Source: an uncultured Clostridia bacterium (lineage in GTDB: Bacteria > Bacillota > Clostridia > Christensenellales > Aristaeellaceae). Taken from it: 18,953 bases of DNA. The stretch covers positions 1 through 18,953 of the forward strand of contig CAKUOX010000044.1 in assembly GCA_934670175.1 (NCBI GenBank). The letters run 5' to 3'. Below are positions 7,222 to 14,212 of the stretch, one piece after another. A program made the position numbers and the translations under genes. The notes beneath the pieces were generated by a model. The model had not been told where the DNA came from, ran no database searches, and was given only the letters and a program-made list of their open reading frames with translations. How positions within the stretch are numbered: position 1 is the stretch's first letter; each line of letters starts with the position of its first letter.

Positions 7222-7800
7222 TTAGACGTCCGAAGTGTCAAAAAGTTCCGAATATTCCTTCAATTTCTCGCGCAATTTTTCTCTGCCGCGGCTTATTCTG
7301 GATTTGATGGTGCCGACGTTGATTCCGAGCATCTGCGCTATTTCATCGTAGGAAAAGCCCTGTATGTCGCGCAGCACCACGGCCGCGCGCATGTCATCCG
7401 GCAATTCACGGATCGCCCCGTGCATCTTTTCACGCATTTCGCGCATCAGCGCCTGTTTTTCAGGGCCTGCGCCGCCGTCTGTGGGCGACCAGCCCATATC
7501 CACCAGATTGTCCAGAGAGGTATTCTGGCGGTTCTTTTTGCGCCGAAGCTCATCCAGGCAGGTATTCATCGTAATGCGGTAAACCCAGGTTGAAAACGTA
7601 GATTGCCCCTTAAAGCTGCCAATGGCGCGATACACGCGCAGCATGGCCTCCTGAAGGCAGTCCTGCGCATCCTCGCGATTGGCGCACATGCGCAGCGCGA
7701 CCGCGTACATGCGGTTCTCATGCTGCGCCATCAAGCGGTTGAAGGCGGACGGATCGCCGCCGGACGCGCGCTCTATCAGTTTCTTCTCATCGGTCTCCAA
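7222..7800 (-). CDS. ECF-family RNA polymerase sigma factor
   Basis: A 192-residue sigma-70-family factor with only regions 2 and 4, as expected for the ECF group. Region 2 spans about 24-90 (MYAVALRMCANREDAQDCLQEAMLRVYRA, then FKGQSTFSTWVYRITMN). Region 4 spans about 128-182 (LPDDMRAAVVLRDIQGFSYDEIAQML, then the helix-turn-helix VGTIKSRISRGREKL). The start is TTG at 7800-7798: GAGGTGG is 7 nt upstream and no better in-frame start exists nearby. It heads the operon with anti-sigma, SIMPL and DUF896 genes. The recognisable upstream promoter is of housekeeping type, so autoregulation through an ECF-type promoter is not evident from the sequence. Confidence 0.95.
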   Translation of the reverse strand: METDEKKLIERASGGDPSAFNRLMAQHENRMYAVALRMCANREDAQDCLQEAMLRVYRAIGSFKGQSTFSTWVYRITMNTCLDELRRKKNRQNTSLDNLVDMGWSPTDGGAGPEKQALMREMREKMHGAIRELPDDMRAAVVLRDIQGFSYDEIAQMLGINVGTIKSRISRGREKLREKLKEYSELFDTSDV

Positions 7801-7844
7801 CGCTCTGCCACCTCACAGTCTCTGTTTGAGCGGTTTTCGTTTAT

Positions 7845-7872
7845 ATTATACACGGCCGCCGCCAATTTGCAA
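7845..7872 (-). promoter_or_regulatory. Predicted promoter of the ECF sigma operon
   Basis: On the minus strand TTGCAA (7872-7867) and TATAAT (7850-7845) are 16 bp apart, starting about 20 nt after the YbaK-like gene's stop. No terminator is obvious between that gene and this promoter, so read-through from the lipid operon is possible. Confidence 0.65.
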
Positions 7873-7891
7873 TGTCTGAAATTTCCATTTT

Positions 7892-8371
7892 TTATTCTGA
7901 TTCGCGCCAGCCTTTGCAGACGTCGACCCACCCCTCGGAGCGCGTGCAGCGCTCCAGCTCGGGTATTGACAGCTCAATGGCGCTGTTGGCGCTTCCGCAG
8001 GCGGGAAATACGGTTTCAAAGCGCCTGAGCGAAACGTCCAGATATGTGCGCACGCCGTCGTTTACATCAAACGGACACACGCCGCCCACCGCATGGCCGA
8101 CGCGCGATACGGTCTCCTCCGCGGGAATCATTTTTGCCTTCACGCCAAACTGAGCCTTGTATCGCGGATTATCAATGCGCGCGTCGCCGGCGGTCACGAT
8201 CAGCACCGGCGCGTCCTGCACGATAAAGGAAAGCGTTTTGGCAATGCGGCAGGGCGGACAGCCCAGCGCGGCGGCAGCCAGCTCCACCGTAGCGCTTGAG
8301 ACTTCGAATTCCTGCACGCGCGCCGCCAGACCAAACGGCTCAAGGTACGCCCTGACACGATCAACAGACAT
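7892..8371 (-). CDS. YbaK/ProX-like aminoacyl-tRNA deacylase
   Basis: A 159-residue cytoplasmic protein of the YbaK/aminoacyl-tRNA-synthetase-associated domain family, which hydrolyses mischarged tRNAs. Recognisable segments are CRIAKTLSFIV with the key lysine (Lys45), a PVLIVTAGDARID strand, and the VGGVCPFDV loop typical of YbaK-type proteins. The substrate (Cys-tRNA, Ala-tRNA, Ser-tRNA or other) cannot be told. AGGAGG lies 9 nt before the ATG. The gene overlaps the 3' end of psd by 11 bp, so it is the last gene of the lipid operon. The linkage of a tRNA-editing enzyme to phosphatidylserine metabolism may be only positional, though both touch serine. Confidence 0.92.
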   Translation of the reverse strand: MSVDRVRAYLEPFGLAARVQEFEVSSATVELAAAALGCPPCRIAKTLSFIVQDAPVLIVTAGDARIDNPRYKAQFGVKAKMIPAEETVSRVGHAVGGVCPFDVNDGVRTYLDVSLRRFETVFPACGSANSAIELSIPELERCTRSEGWVDVCKGWRESE

Positions 8372-9224
8372 GCTTTTCTACCTCCTGTTTATCTGCGCGC
8401 ACGCCGATTGCCTGCCCCATGCGCACCGGCGTTTCCTCGCCGCGCGCGGCGGCCTCCAGGATACGCGCATCTATTGCTGCACGCCCCGGTTCGAGCAGCA
8501 GTACGATCGTCGAGCCGCCGTAGCGGAACATACCCTTCTCCTCGCCTCGCATGACGCGCGGGCGCGGCGAATGATTCTCGATCTTCCCAACCAGCATCGC
8601 GCCGATTTCGATCTGCGCCGCCAGTCCGAAGTGCTCGCTTTCAAACAGCGTGCATTCGCGCGCATTCTGCACAAATACCGGATATTGTTCGAGCGCGATC
8701 GGCCGCACCGTATGCAGCGCGCCCGAAATTTTGCGGCGGCACGTCTCGCGTCCGCCGTCAAACCAGATATAACGATGATAATGATTTACGCACAGCCGGA
8801 AAACCAGGCATATGCCGCCCTCGAAGCGCGCCGCCTCCGCCGCGCCGCCCAGCAGCGCGTCTACGGAATAGGCGCTCTGTTTGGCCGGAAAAACGCTGTC
8901 TCGCGCGATCGGATAGGCGCTCAGCAGCCCGTCGCAGGGCGCGATCAGATGCTCCGGCGCGCCGTCCACGGGGCGCAGCTCGGATTTCAATTTGCGTGAA
9001 AAGCAGGCGTTGAAGCTGTCAAAATCCGCGCTTTCGCATTCGCTCAGGTTGATATGGTTTTTCCTGACAAAGGGGCCGATCAGCACCCTCGAAGCGCGGG
9101 TATCCAGAAAGCGTCCCGCCGCCCGTGAAAGCGCTGGCGCGCACAGCGCGCGCAGCAGCAGCCGGCCCGCCGCAGTATGGTACAGAAAGCGCAGCGCGGC
9201 GCTCTCGCGTGTGTTCGCGCTCAT
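8361..9224 (-). CDS. psd: Phosphatidylserine decarboxylase proenzyme
   Basis: A 287-residue decarboxylase that converts phosphatidylserine to phosphatidylethanolamine at the membrane. It should self-cleave at the GGST motif: Ser238 becomes the pyruvoyl group of the alpha chain. The other self-cleavage residues are visible: Asp98 in APCDGLLSAY and His148 in VNHYHRY. The sequence resembles the Clostridium-type enzyme (FVRKNHINLSE near the N-terminus). The start is ATG at 9224, which overlaps the pssA stop as ATGA and lacks a strong ribosome site, so it is probably made by translational coupling. A much longer open frame continues upstream over pssA, but that part is an out-of-frame shadow. It overlaps the YbaK-like gene at its 3' end. 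Confidence 0.95.
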   Translation of the reverse strand: MSANTRESAALRFLYHTAAGRLLLRALCAPALSRAAGRFLDTRASRVLIGPFVRKNHINLSECESADFDSFNACFSRKLKSELRPVDGAPEHLIAPCDGLLSAYPIARDSVFPAKQSAYSVDALLGGAAEAARFEGGICLVFRLCVNHYHRYIWFDGGRETCRRKISGALHTVRPIALEQYPVFVQNARECTLFESEHFGLAAQIEIGAMLVGKIENHSPRPRVMRGEEKGMFRYGGSTIVLLLEPGRAAIDARILEAAARGEETPVRMGQAIGVRADKQEVEKHVC

Positions 9225-9922
9225 CTGATTCTGAAGCAGTTTCTCAGCAGCAGCATTGCCAGGAATTCGACCGCGCCGATGCCCACCAGGATCAGCACGC
9301 CGCGAAGTCCCGGCTTTTTGACCTTGAACTTGGCAAGGAAGGCCAGCCCCGTGAGAACGATCATAATGAAATAGACCGGCGTTACATCCTCCGGGATCAG
9401 ATACTGCAGCAGCAGCACCGTCGGGAAGATGATCGCGGCGCTGGTGACCGGCAGGCCGGTAAAATAGCGGCGCGCACCGCCCTCCGTGCGCTGGCGCTCC
9501 TCCTCGGTCACGTTGAAATAAGCCAGACGAATCATCGCCGCCAGTATGTAGAGCACCAGCAGCGCAGTGGGTACGACCGTGAGTATCGCCGTGCCGAGCG
9601 TGCGGCTCAGCAGCGCGCGGCTCTCCGCGACCAGCGTGGACGTGCGCAGCATGGCCACGCCGATGCAGGCGGGCAGAACGCCGAAGGCCACCAGATCCGA
9701 CAGCGAATCGATCTGCACGCCGAAGCTGCATTCCATCTCGCTGCGATCCTTCTTCATGCGGGCGACCTTGCCGTCAAAGGCGTCGCACAGGCCGCAGAAA
9801 AGCAGGAAAAATACGCCAATGAAGGGATGCCCGCCCCCGCTCAGCGAAATCACGATGCCCAATCCGGCGGACACCAGCGAGAGGTACGTCAACAGCGTTG
9901 TGTAATTATAGAATCCAATCAT
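9221..9922 (-). CDS. pssA: CDP-diacylglycerol--serine O-phosphatidyltransferase
   Basis: A 233-residue integral membrane enzyme of the CDP-alcohol phosphatidyltransferase family, making phosphatidylserine from CDP-diacylglycerol and serine. The active-site motif is intact: Asp47, Asp50-Gly51, Ala54-Arg55, Gly68, Asp72 and Asp76 (CDAFDGKVAR, then FGVQIDSLSD). The distance between Arg55 and Gly68 is four residues longer than in the usual signature, with a basic/acidic insert (MKKDRSEMEC) that I associate with Clostridium-type PssA. About six membrane helices follow. It is linked by ATGA overlaps to the gene before and to psd after. Serine as the alcohol is supported by the psd neighbour. Confidence 0.95.
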   Translation of the reverse strand: MIGFYNYTTLLTYLSLVSAGLGIVISLSGGGHPFIGVFFLLFCGLCDAFDGKVARMKKDRSEMECSFGVQIDSLSDLVAFGVLPACIGVAMLRTSTLVAESRALLSRTLGTAILTVVPTALLVLYILAAMIRLAYFNVTEEERQRTEGGARRYFTGLPVTSAAIIFPTVLLLQYLIPEDVTPVYFIMIVLTGLAFLAKFKVKKPGLRGVLILVGIGAVEFLAMLLLRNCFRIR

Positions 9923-11007
9923 CTTTTGTATTTTCCCGCCCTTCTTCGGTAAATGTACTGCGTCAGTATGGTTATTCCACAGATCAGTATGCTGCTGTAA
10001 AACGACAGTCCGCGGCTTACCAGCTCCAGATTGACCGCCGTCGCGCCGTCCATCAGCTGCTGAAAGCCGTCCAGTATCAGATAATCCGCCACGCCGATCG
10101 CGCCCGGGATCGGAATGGTGTTATAGCCCAGTATGGCAAAGCCCTGCACCGCCCAGATGTCCAGCATGCCCGCGCCGTGGCCGCCCATCGCCCGATAGGC
10201 CAGCATCGCCACCGTGATAAACGCGGCGCGCTGAAGGATGTTCAACGCCAGTGCCTTCGCCAGCATGCCCCAGCGGCCGAAAACCAGCGCCGCGTCCTGC
10301 TTGTAATGCTGTATCTGCATTTTCAGCTTTTCGCGGCGCGCCTCCGGATGGCGCACCAGATGCAGCGCCGTCAGCAGGCGAATCACGCCGCTGCCCAGCC
10401 TCTCTACCCATTTCTCATGTCGAAGCAGCATCGCAAAGATCACAACCAGCCCCACCTGCACCACGCAGCCCAGCAGAATCAGCAGCCGGGGCGCCAGCGA
10501 AAACGAAGCATATATATTTGGGCGCACGATAAAGCAAAAAGCGCCGATAAATATAATGGACAGCGTATACATGCACAGGTTCACCAGCAGCGCGACCGTC
10601 GCTGTCGGTCCGGGGATACCGTCCTGTATCATGAAATATGCGCTGGCGGGCTGTCCGCCCGTAGCAGACGGCGTGATGGCGGAAAAATAGATGTCCGCCG
10701 ACGCATACACAAAGCCGTCGCGCCGACGCATGCGGCATGAAAACGAAGCGCAGATGCAGTTCAGCGCCACACCTTCGGCGTAGATATAGATCAGCATGCA
10801 CAGTATGGCAGCTGCCAGCCAGGGCAGCGACGCGCCCCTTATGAACTCCCCAAACGCCGCCAGTGAGAAGCCCCTGCTCTGCGAGGCGACCGCCCAGACG
10901 CTCGCTGCGGCGATCACCACGAATACCAGCGACCACGCAAGCTGTTTTTTCCAATTCGTCTCGTTTCCGGTATTGTTTTTCAAACGCGCCTCACTTCCAT
11001 CCTGCAT
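9919..11007 (-). CDS. YbhN/UPF0104 (MprF flippase-like) membrane protein
   Basis: A 362-residue polytopic protein of the LPG_synthase_TM/UPF0104 family, the fold of the N-terminal lipid-flipping half of MprF. About eight hydrophobic helices are visible from residue 23 onward. The family-like motif SAITPSATGGQP is at 109-120, and a second conserved re-entrant region, GYNTIPIPGAIGVADYL, lies near the C-terminus. No catalytic aminoacyl-transfer domain is attached. The ATG at 11007 has no clear ribosome site; a TTG eight codons later (MKNNTGNET) follows a GGAAGTGAGG stretch and may be the true start. It lies 12 nt after the PAP2 gene and overlaps pssA by ATGA. Its place in a phosphatidylethanolamine operon suggests lipid translocation or head-group handling; this is inference. 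Confidence 0.88.
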   Translation of the reverse strand: MQDGSEARLKNNTGNETNWKKQLAWSLVFVVIAAASVWAVASQSRGFSLAAFGEFIRGASLPWLAAAILCMLIYIYAEGVALNCICASFSCRMRRRDGFVYASADIYFSAITPSATGGQPASAYFMIQDGIPGPTATVALLVNLCMYTLSIIFIGAFCFIVRPNIYASFSLAPRLLILLGCVVQVGLVVIFAMLLRHEKWVERLGSGVIRLLTALHLVRHPEARREKLKMQIQHYKQDAALVFGRWGMLAKALALNILQRAAFITVAMLAYRAMGGHGAGMLDIWAVQGFAILGYNTIPIPGAIGVADYLILDGFQQLMDGATAVNLELVSRGLSFYSSILICGITILTQYIYRRRAGKYKR

Positions 11008-11019
11008 ACCCGTGCTTTT

Positions 11020-11670
11020 TCACGCCCGTACGCGCCCGACGAGCCGCTTGCCCAGTCCAAGCCTACGCGCCAGCCACAGCCCGATCTCCGCTGCCAGTAT
11101 GCCCGCCGGTATGTCCAGAAACACATGCTGCTTGACCAGCACCGTAGACGCCGCCACAAGCAGCGACAGCACCAGCATACTCGGCGCATACCACTTCGGC
11201 ATGCGCTTTAATCCAATCGCGCCGCGAAAGCACATCCAGCTCTCCAGGCAGTGAATGGACGGAAACAGGTTATCCGGCGTATCCAGCCTGTAGATCAGCG
11301 CCGTCAGCCAGTTCCATACGCCGCCGTCCGGGATCTCAGGCCTGACCATCGACGTCGGCAGCGCAACAAAGCAGATAAAGCAGATCGCCTTGGCGATTAT
11401 TTCGCCGGCGAGCACCGCAGCGCAGCGCTCGCGGCTGTCCCGTGCGATGATAATAAAGCCCACGATCCACTGCAGATAGGCCAGAATATAGAAAAAAATA
11501 AACGGTGTGCACAGCGATATCTGCCCATCCAGCTTCAGCGACAGATCGTAGCGCGGCGCGCCCACCGTGATCAGGCGCGTGACATAGTAGGTAAATAAGT
11601 TAAACGCAAACGCGCATGCCAGCGGACGAATGGTATAATCCGGCAGCAGCCGTCTCAGTTTTTCCCGCAT
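11020..11670 (-). CDS. PAP2-superfamily (PAP2_3-like) membrane phosphatase/transferase
   Basis: A 216-residue membrane protein with about six helices. The PAP2 active-site motifs are visible: MVRPEIP (Arg110), the Ser-x-His segment FPSIHCLES (Ser138, His140), and KQHVFLDIPAG (Lys180, His182, Asp186). The pattern with HCLxS and KQHxxxD is closer to the PAP2_3/inositolphosphotransferase-like branch than to classical phosphatidic acid phosphatases. It may hydrolyse a lipid phosphate or transfer a phospho-head-group, with the active site outside. I chose ATG 11670 as start; the frame could begin with GTG at 11694, but that would leave only about 12 nt of leader from the predicted promoter. The GGGGGAG site is rather close to the ATG. 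First gene of the phospholipid operon. Confidence 0.87.
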   Translation of the reverse strand: MREKLRRLLPDYTIRPLACAFAFNLFTYYVTRLITVGAPRYDLSLKLDGQISLCTPFIFFYILAYLQWIVGFIIIARDSRERCAAVLAGEIIAKAICFICFVALPTSMVRPEIPDGGVWNWLTALIYRLDTPDNLFPSIHCLESWMCFRGAIGLKRMPKWYAPSMLVLSLLVAASTVLVKQHVFLDIPAGILAAEIGLWLARRLGLGKRLVGRVRA

Positions 11671-11713
11671 ACACTCCCCCTGCGCCAGGCGCACAACTCA
11701 TACTATCTTAATA

Positions 11714-11742
11714 AGCATACCATATCATGCGCTAAAAAACAA
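11714..11742 (-). promoter_or_regulatory. Predicted promoter of the phospholipid operon
   Basis: On the minus strand TTGTTT (11742-11737) and TATGCT (11719-11714) are separated by 17 bp. The start site near 11707 would give a leader of about 37 nt to the ATG at 11670. The -10 is weaker than in neighbouring operons. Confidence 0.55.
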
Positions 11743-12000
11743 TGGAAACATGTTACGAAATACCGACAATTCCTTCAAGCCCATTTCCGAGGCCCGCACG
11801 GGGGCGATCGGCACGCTCCTTCGAAAGCCGCCGGTCAGGATTCATGACAATTATGGAGGCGCCCTCTGCACAAGCTGTGGTGTGGAGGCGGCAAGACCTT
11901 CGGGCTTGCCGGTCTGCCCTCCAAAGAATTATCGGCGTGTTCCGTTGGAACACGCCGACCCGCAAGACTCCGGCCTTGCTGCTTTCTGCACAAACCTTCT
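11743..12000. other. Gene-free, hairpin-rich intergenic stretch
   Basis: About 260 bp without a gene I can support. It contains a bulged hairpin (TGGAGG at 11883-11888 against CCTCCA at 11918-11923, with GGCA/TGCC and GACC/GGTC inside) and the perfect 12-bp hairpin at 11932-11958. The short word TCTGCACAA occurs twice (near 11865 and 11986). One plus-strand frame runs open from 11750 into the antisense of rbsB; it lacks a ribosome site and no family is recognised. It could be a dispersed repeat or a processed 3' UTR; see findings. Confidence 0.5.
11932..11958 (-). terminator. Probable terminator hairpin of the sugar ABC operon
   Basis: TCGGCGTGTTCC (11932-11943) pairs perfectly with GGAACACGCCGA (11947-11958) around a 3-nt loop. 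It lies about 40 nt downstream of the rbsB-like stop. On the minus strand it is followed by ATAATTCTTT, a poor U tract, so it may act more as a 3'-stabilising stem than an efficient terminator. Confidence 0.55.
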
Positions 12001-12888
12001 TTATTTGGTCACGAGCGCCACGGGCGCACCGATGCTCGCCTCAATGGTCTCGCCCTTGAGGTACGCGATCGCATTCTCAACGCCCAGCTCGCCCATCAGC
12101 GCGGGCTGCTGCTGTACGGTGGCGAGCATCGTGCCCTCTTCGATGGCGTCCAGCGCGACCTGCTCCGCATCGAAGCCAACGATGATCACGTCCGCGCGGC
12201 CATTCTGCTGGCAGGCCTGCACGGCGCCGATGGCCATATTGTCATTGGCGCAGAACACGCCCTTGACTTCAGGGTTGGCCATGAGAATGTTCTCCATGAT
12301 GCCCATCGCCTTGGTGGTATCCCAGTCGCCGATCTGGCTGGAAACGACGGTCACCTTGTCGCCCGCGGCGGCAATAGCCTCGTCGAAGCCCTGATGGCGC
12401 TCATTGGCAGCAGACGCGCCCGCCATGCCCTGGATTTCCGCAATAGCGCCTTCGCCGCCCATTTTTTCAAGGATCAGCTCGGTGGCAATGCGGCCACCGT
12501 AAACGTTGTCGGAAGCGATGTGAGAGATCACCTCCGCGCCGTTGACGGAGCGGTCGATGGAGATCACCGGAATGCCGGCCTTGGCAGCCATTTCGACCAC
12601 GGCGGCGGCTGCGTCGGAATCGACCGGATTATACAGCACGATGTCGACCTTCGCGGAGATCAGATCTTCCATGTTGGTAACGTCCTTGGCGGAATCGTTA
12701 GCGCCGTCAAGGATAATGGTCTTCACGCCCAGCTCGTCGCCCTTGGCCTTGATCGCGTCGGCCATGGTGACGAAAAAGGTGTTGGAGGTATCGCTCAGCA
12801 GCGCGCCGATGGTGTAATCTTCCGCCATCGCCGGAACGATAGAGAGCGCGAGAAGCGCCGTCAGGAGAATCGCCAGGATCTTTTTCAT
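12001..12888 (-). CDS. rbsB: Ribose-type sugar ABC transporter substrate-binding protein
   Basis: A 295-residue exported protein of the periplasmic-binding-protein/LacI-like family (Peripla_BP_4), closest in wording to ribose-binding protein. Typical segments are IGALLSDTSNTFF, IPVISIDRSVNG, HIASDNVYGG, QGMAGASAANERHQGF, FCANDNMAIGAVQA and VGFDAEQ. The signal peptide (residues 1-22, AMA before Glu23) has no lipobox cysteine, so the mature protein is not lipid-anchored. The start was set to ATG 12888, with GGAGG 8 nt upstream; the open frame extends 31 codons further but that is the intergenic region after the permease. It is third in the operon after ATPase and permease, with a 67-nt gap. The sugar could be ribose, galactose, xylose or a related one; RbsB is only a best guess. 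Confidence 0.93.
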   Translation of the reverse strand: MKKILAILLTALLALSIVPAMAEDYTIGALLSDTSNTFFVTMADAIKAKGDELGVKTIILDGANDSAKDVTNMEDLISAKVDIVLYNPVDSDAAAAVVEMAAKAGIPVISIDRSVNGAEVISHIASDNVYGGRIATELILEKMGGEGAIAEIQGMAGASAANERHQGFDEAIAAAGDKVTVVSSQIGDWDTTKAMGIMENILMANPEVKGVFCANDNMAIGAVQACQQNGRADVIIVGFDAEQVALDAIEEGTMLATVQQQPALMGELGVENAIAYLKGETIEASIGAPVALVTK

Positions 12889-12955
12889 AGGATACGCCTC
12901 CATAAAAATGTATTTGCGACGAGCCTTCATCTGACCCGCGATCGCCCAGCCCTTG

Positions 12956-14212
12956 TCAGGTCTTCTTGATGGATCGTGCATCCAGCAGCACAGCGCCGAG
13001 GATGACGAAGCCCTTTACGATGGTCTGATAGTAGGAGGAAACGTTGGTAAGATTGAGAATGTTATTGAGCATGCCGATAATGAGCGCGCCGATGATCGTA
13101 TACAGCACCTTGCCTTCGCCGCCGCGCAGGCTCGTACCACCGATGACCACGGCTGCGATGGCGTCCATTTCATAGCTCTGCCCAGCCGTGGGCGTGGCGC
13201 TCGCCACGCGCGCCGTCACGAGGACGCCCGCTACGGCCGCCATCAGACCACTGGCCGTATAGGCCAGTATCTTCACGCGCCCCACATTGATGCCTGAAAG
13301 CAGCGACGCTTCCTCGTTGCCGCCGATGGCGTACATGTGGCGGCCGAACGCCGTTTTGTTCAGCAGGTAATACACGATTGCGTAGATCACCGCCATGATG
13401 ATGATCGGTATGGGCAGATAGCCATTGAAGACGGCGTTTTGCCCAAGACCTACGAAGACGTCATAGCCGGCGAGCTTGCGGTTGAGCGAGATGGCCGCGC
13501 CGTTGGTGAGCACCAGCGTCGCGCCGCGGAAAATGGACATCGTCGCCAGCGTAACGATCATCGGCTGCAGGCCGCAGCGCGCCACAAAGAAACCGTTGGC
13601 CGCCCCCGCCCCCAGCCCGATCGCCAGCGCGGCGAGTATGGCCAGCGCCGCCGACCACGGGTTTTCCGGCATGTTCGTAATGATCCACGCGCCCATTGCG
13701 CCTGAGAACGCCAGCACCGAGCCGACGGAAATATCGATGCCGCCGAGCAGTATGGCGAAATACACGCCGGAAGCCAGAATGGCGTAATGCGAGATCTGCT
13801 TGAGGATATTGGTAAAGTTGCCTACGCTGAAGAAGCGCACATGCAGGCATGAAAATACCGCCGTCACCAGCACGAGAATGACCAGCGGCCGGTAGCTCGT
13901 CAGCAGCACTCTGGTCGTTCGCGCGCATTTTTCACTGACCCTGTTCAGCCGCGCAAGGCACGCCAGGCATCCGCCCAGCAAAGCGCAGCCCGCCAGCAGC
14001 AGCCAGTAGGCGCTGCGGAAAATCGTCAGCCGCGTGCCCGTTTCACTCGCAGCCTGAGCGGCCTCCAGAATCGCCCTGCGTTCCCCGCCGCCGATGAAAA
14101 GCACATTGTTGTACGCCCGACAGGCGTTTACCGTCACGGCGACGAGCGCTATGCCGAGCACCGCCAGTACGACTGTCAGAATAATCCACGCCCTTTTTCC
14201 ATTCTGTTTCAT
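12956..14212 (-). CDS. rbsC: Ribose-type sugar ABC transporter permease with extended N-terminus
   Basis: A 418-residue inner-membrane permease of the BPD_transp_2 family. The core from about residue 105 on is a standard RbsC/XylH-type protein: the signature GGIDISVGS (158-166), GLGAGAANGFFV, TLATMSIFRG, and the EAA-like cytoplasmic loop AIGGNEEASLLSGINVGRVK that contacts the ATPase. Usual length is about 310-340 residues. Here about 100 extra residues precede the core: a helix at 8-30, an extracytoplasmic segment of about 35 residues (RAYNNVLFIGGGERRAILEA), and a second helix at about 67-88 rich in Cys and Gly. The ATG follows directly after the TAA of the ATPase gene, with GAAGGTG inside that gene. 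The extension is in frame and shows no sign of frameshift. Confidence 0.93.
   Translation of the reverse strand: MKQNGKRAWIILTVVLAVLGIALVAVTVNACRAYNNVLFIGGGERRAILEAAQAASETGTRLTIFRSAYWLLLAGCALLGGCLACLARLNRVSEKCARTTRVLLTSYRPLVILVLVTAVFSCLHVRFFSVGNFTNILKQISHYAILASGVYFAILLGGIDISVGSVLAFSGAMGAWIITNMPENPWSAALAILAALAIGLGAGAANGFFVARCGLQPMIVTLATMSIFRGATLVLTNGAAISLNRKLAGYDVFVGLGQNAVFNGYLPIPIIIMAVIYAIVYYLLNKTAFGRHMYAIGGNEEASLLSGINVGRVKILAYTASGLMAAVAGVLVTARVASATPTAGQSYEMDAIAAVVIGGTSLRGGEGKVLYTIIGALIIGMLNNILNLTNVSSYYQTIVKGFVILGAVLLDARSIKKT

Noticed and set aside
9225..9731. N-terminal extension of the psd frame to 456 residues
   Set aside because: The extra part overlaps pssA out of frame and is Arg/Gly/His-rich shadow sequence; psd homology starts at the ATG overlapping the pssA stop.
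11750..12394. A 214-codon plus-strand frame over the intergenic region and rbsB antisense
   Set aside because: The second half is antisense to rbsB and there is no ribosome site. The first half is kept only as an unexplained structured intergenic stretch.
12889..12955. Possible attenuating stem between the permease and binding-protein genes (CTGAC/GTCAG)
   Set aside because: Only 5 bp with a long loop. Such stems do occur before binding-protein genes, but this one is not distinguishable from chance.
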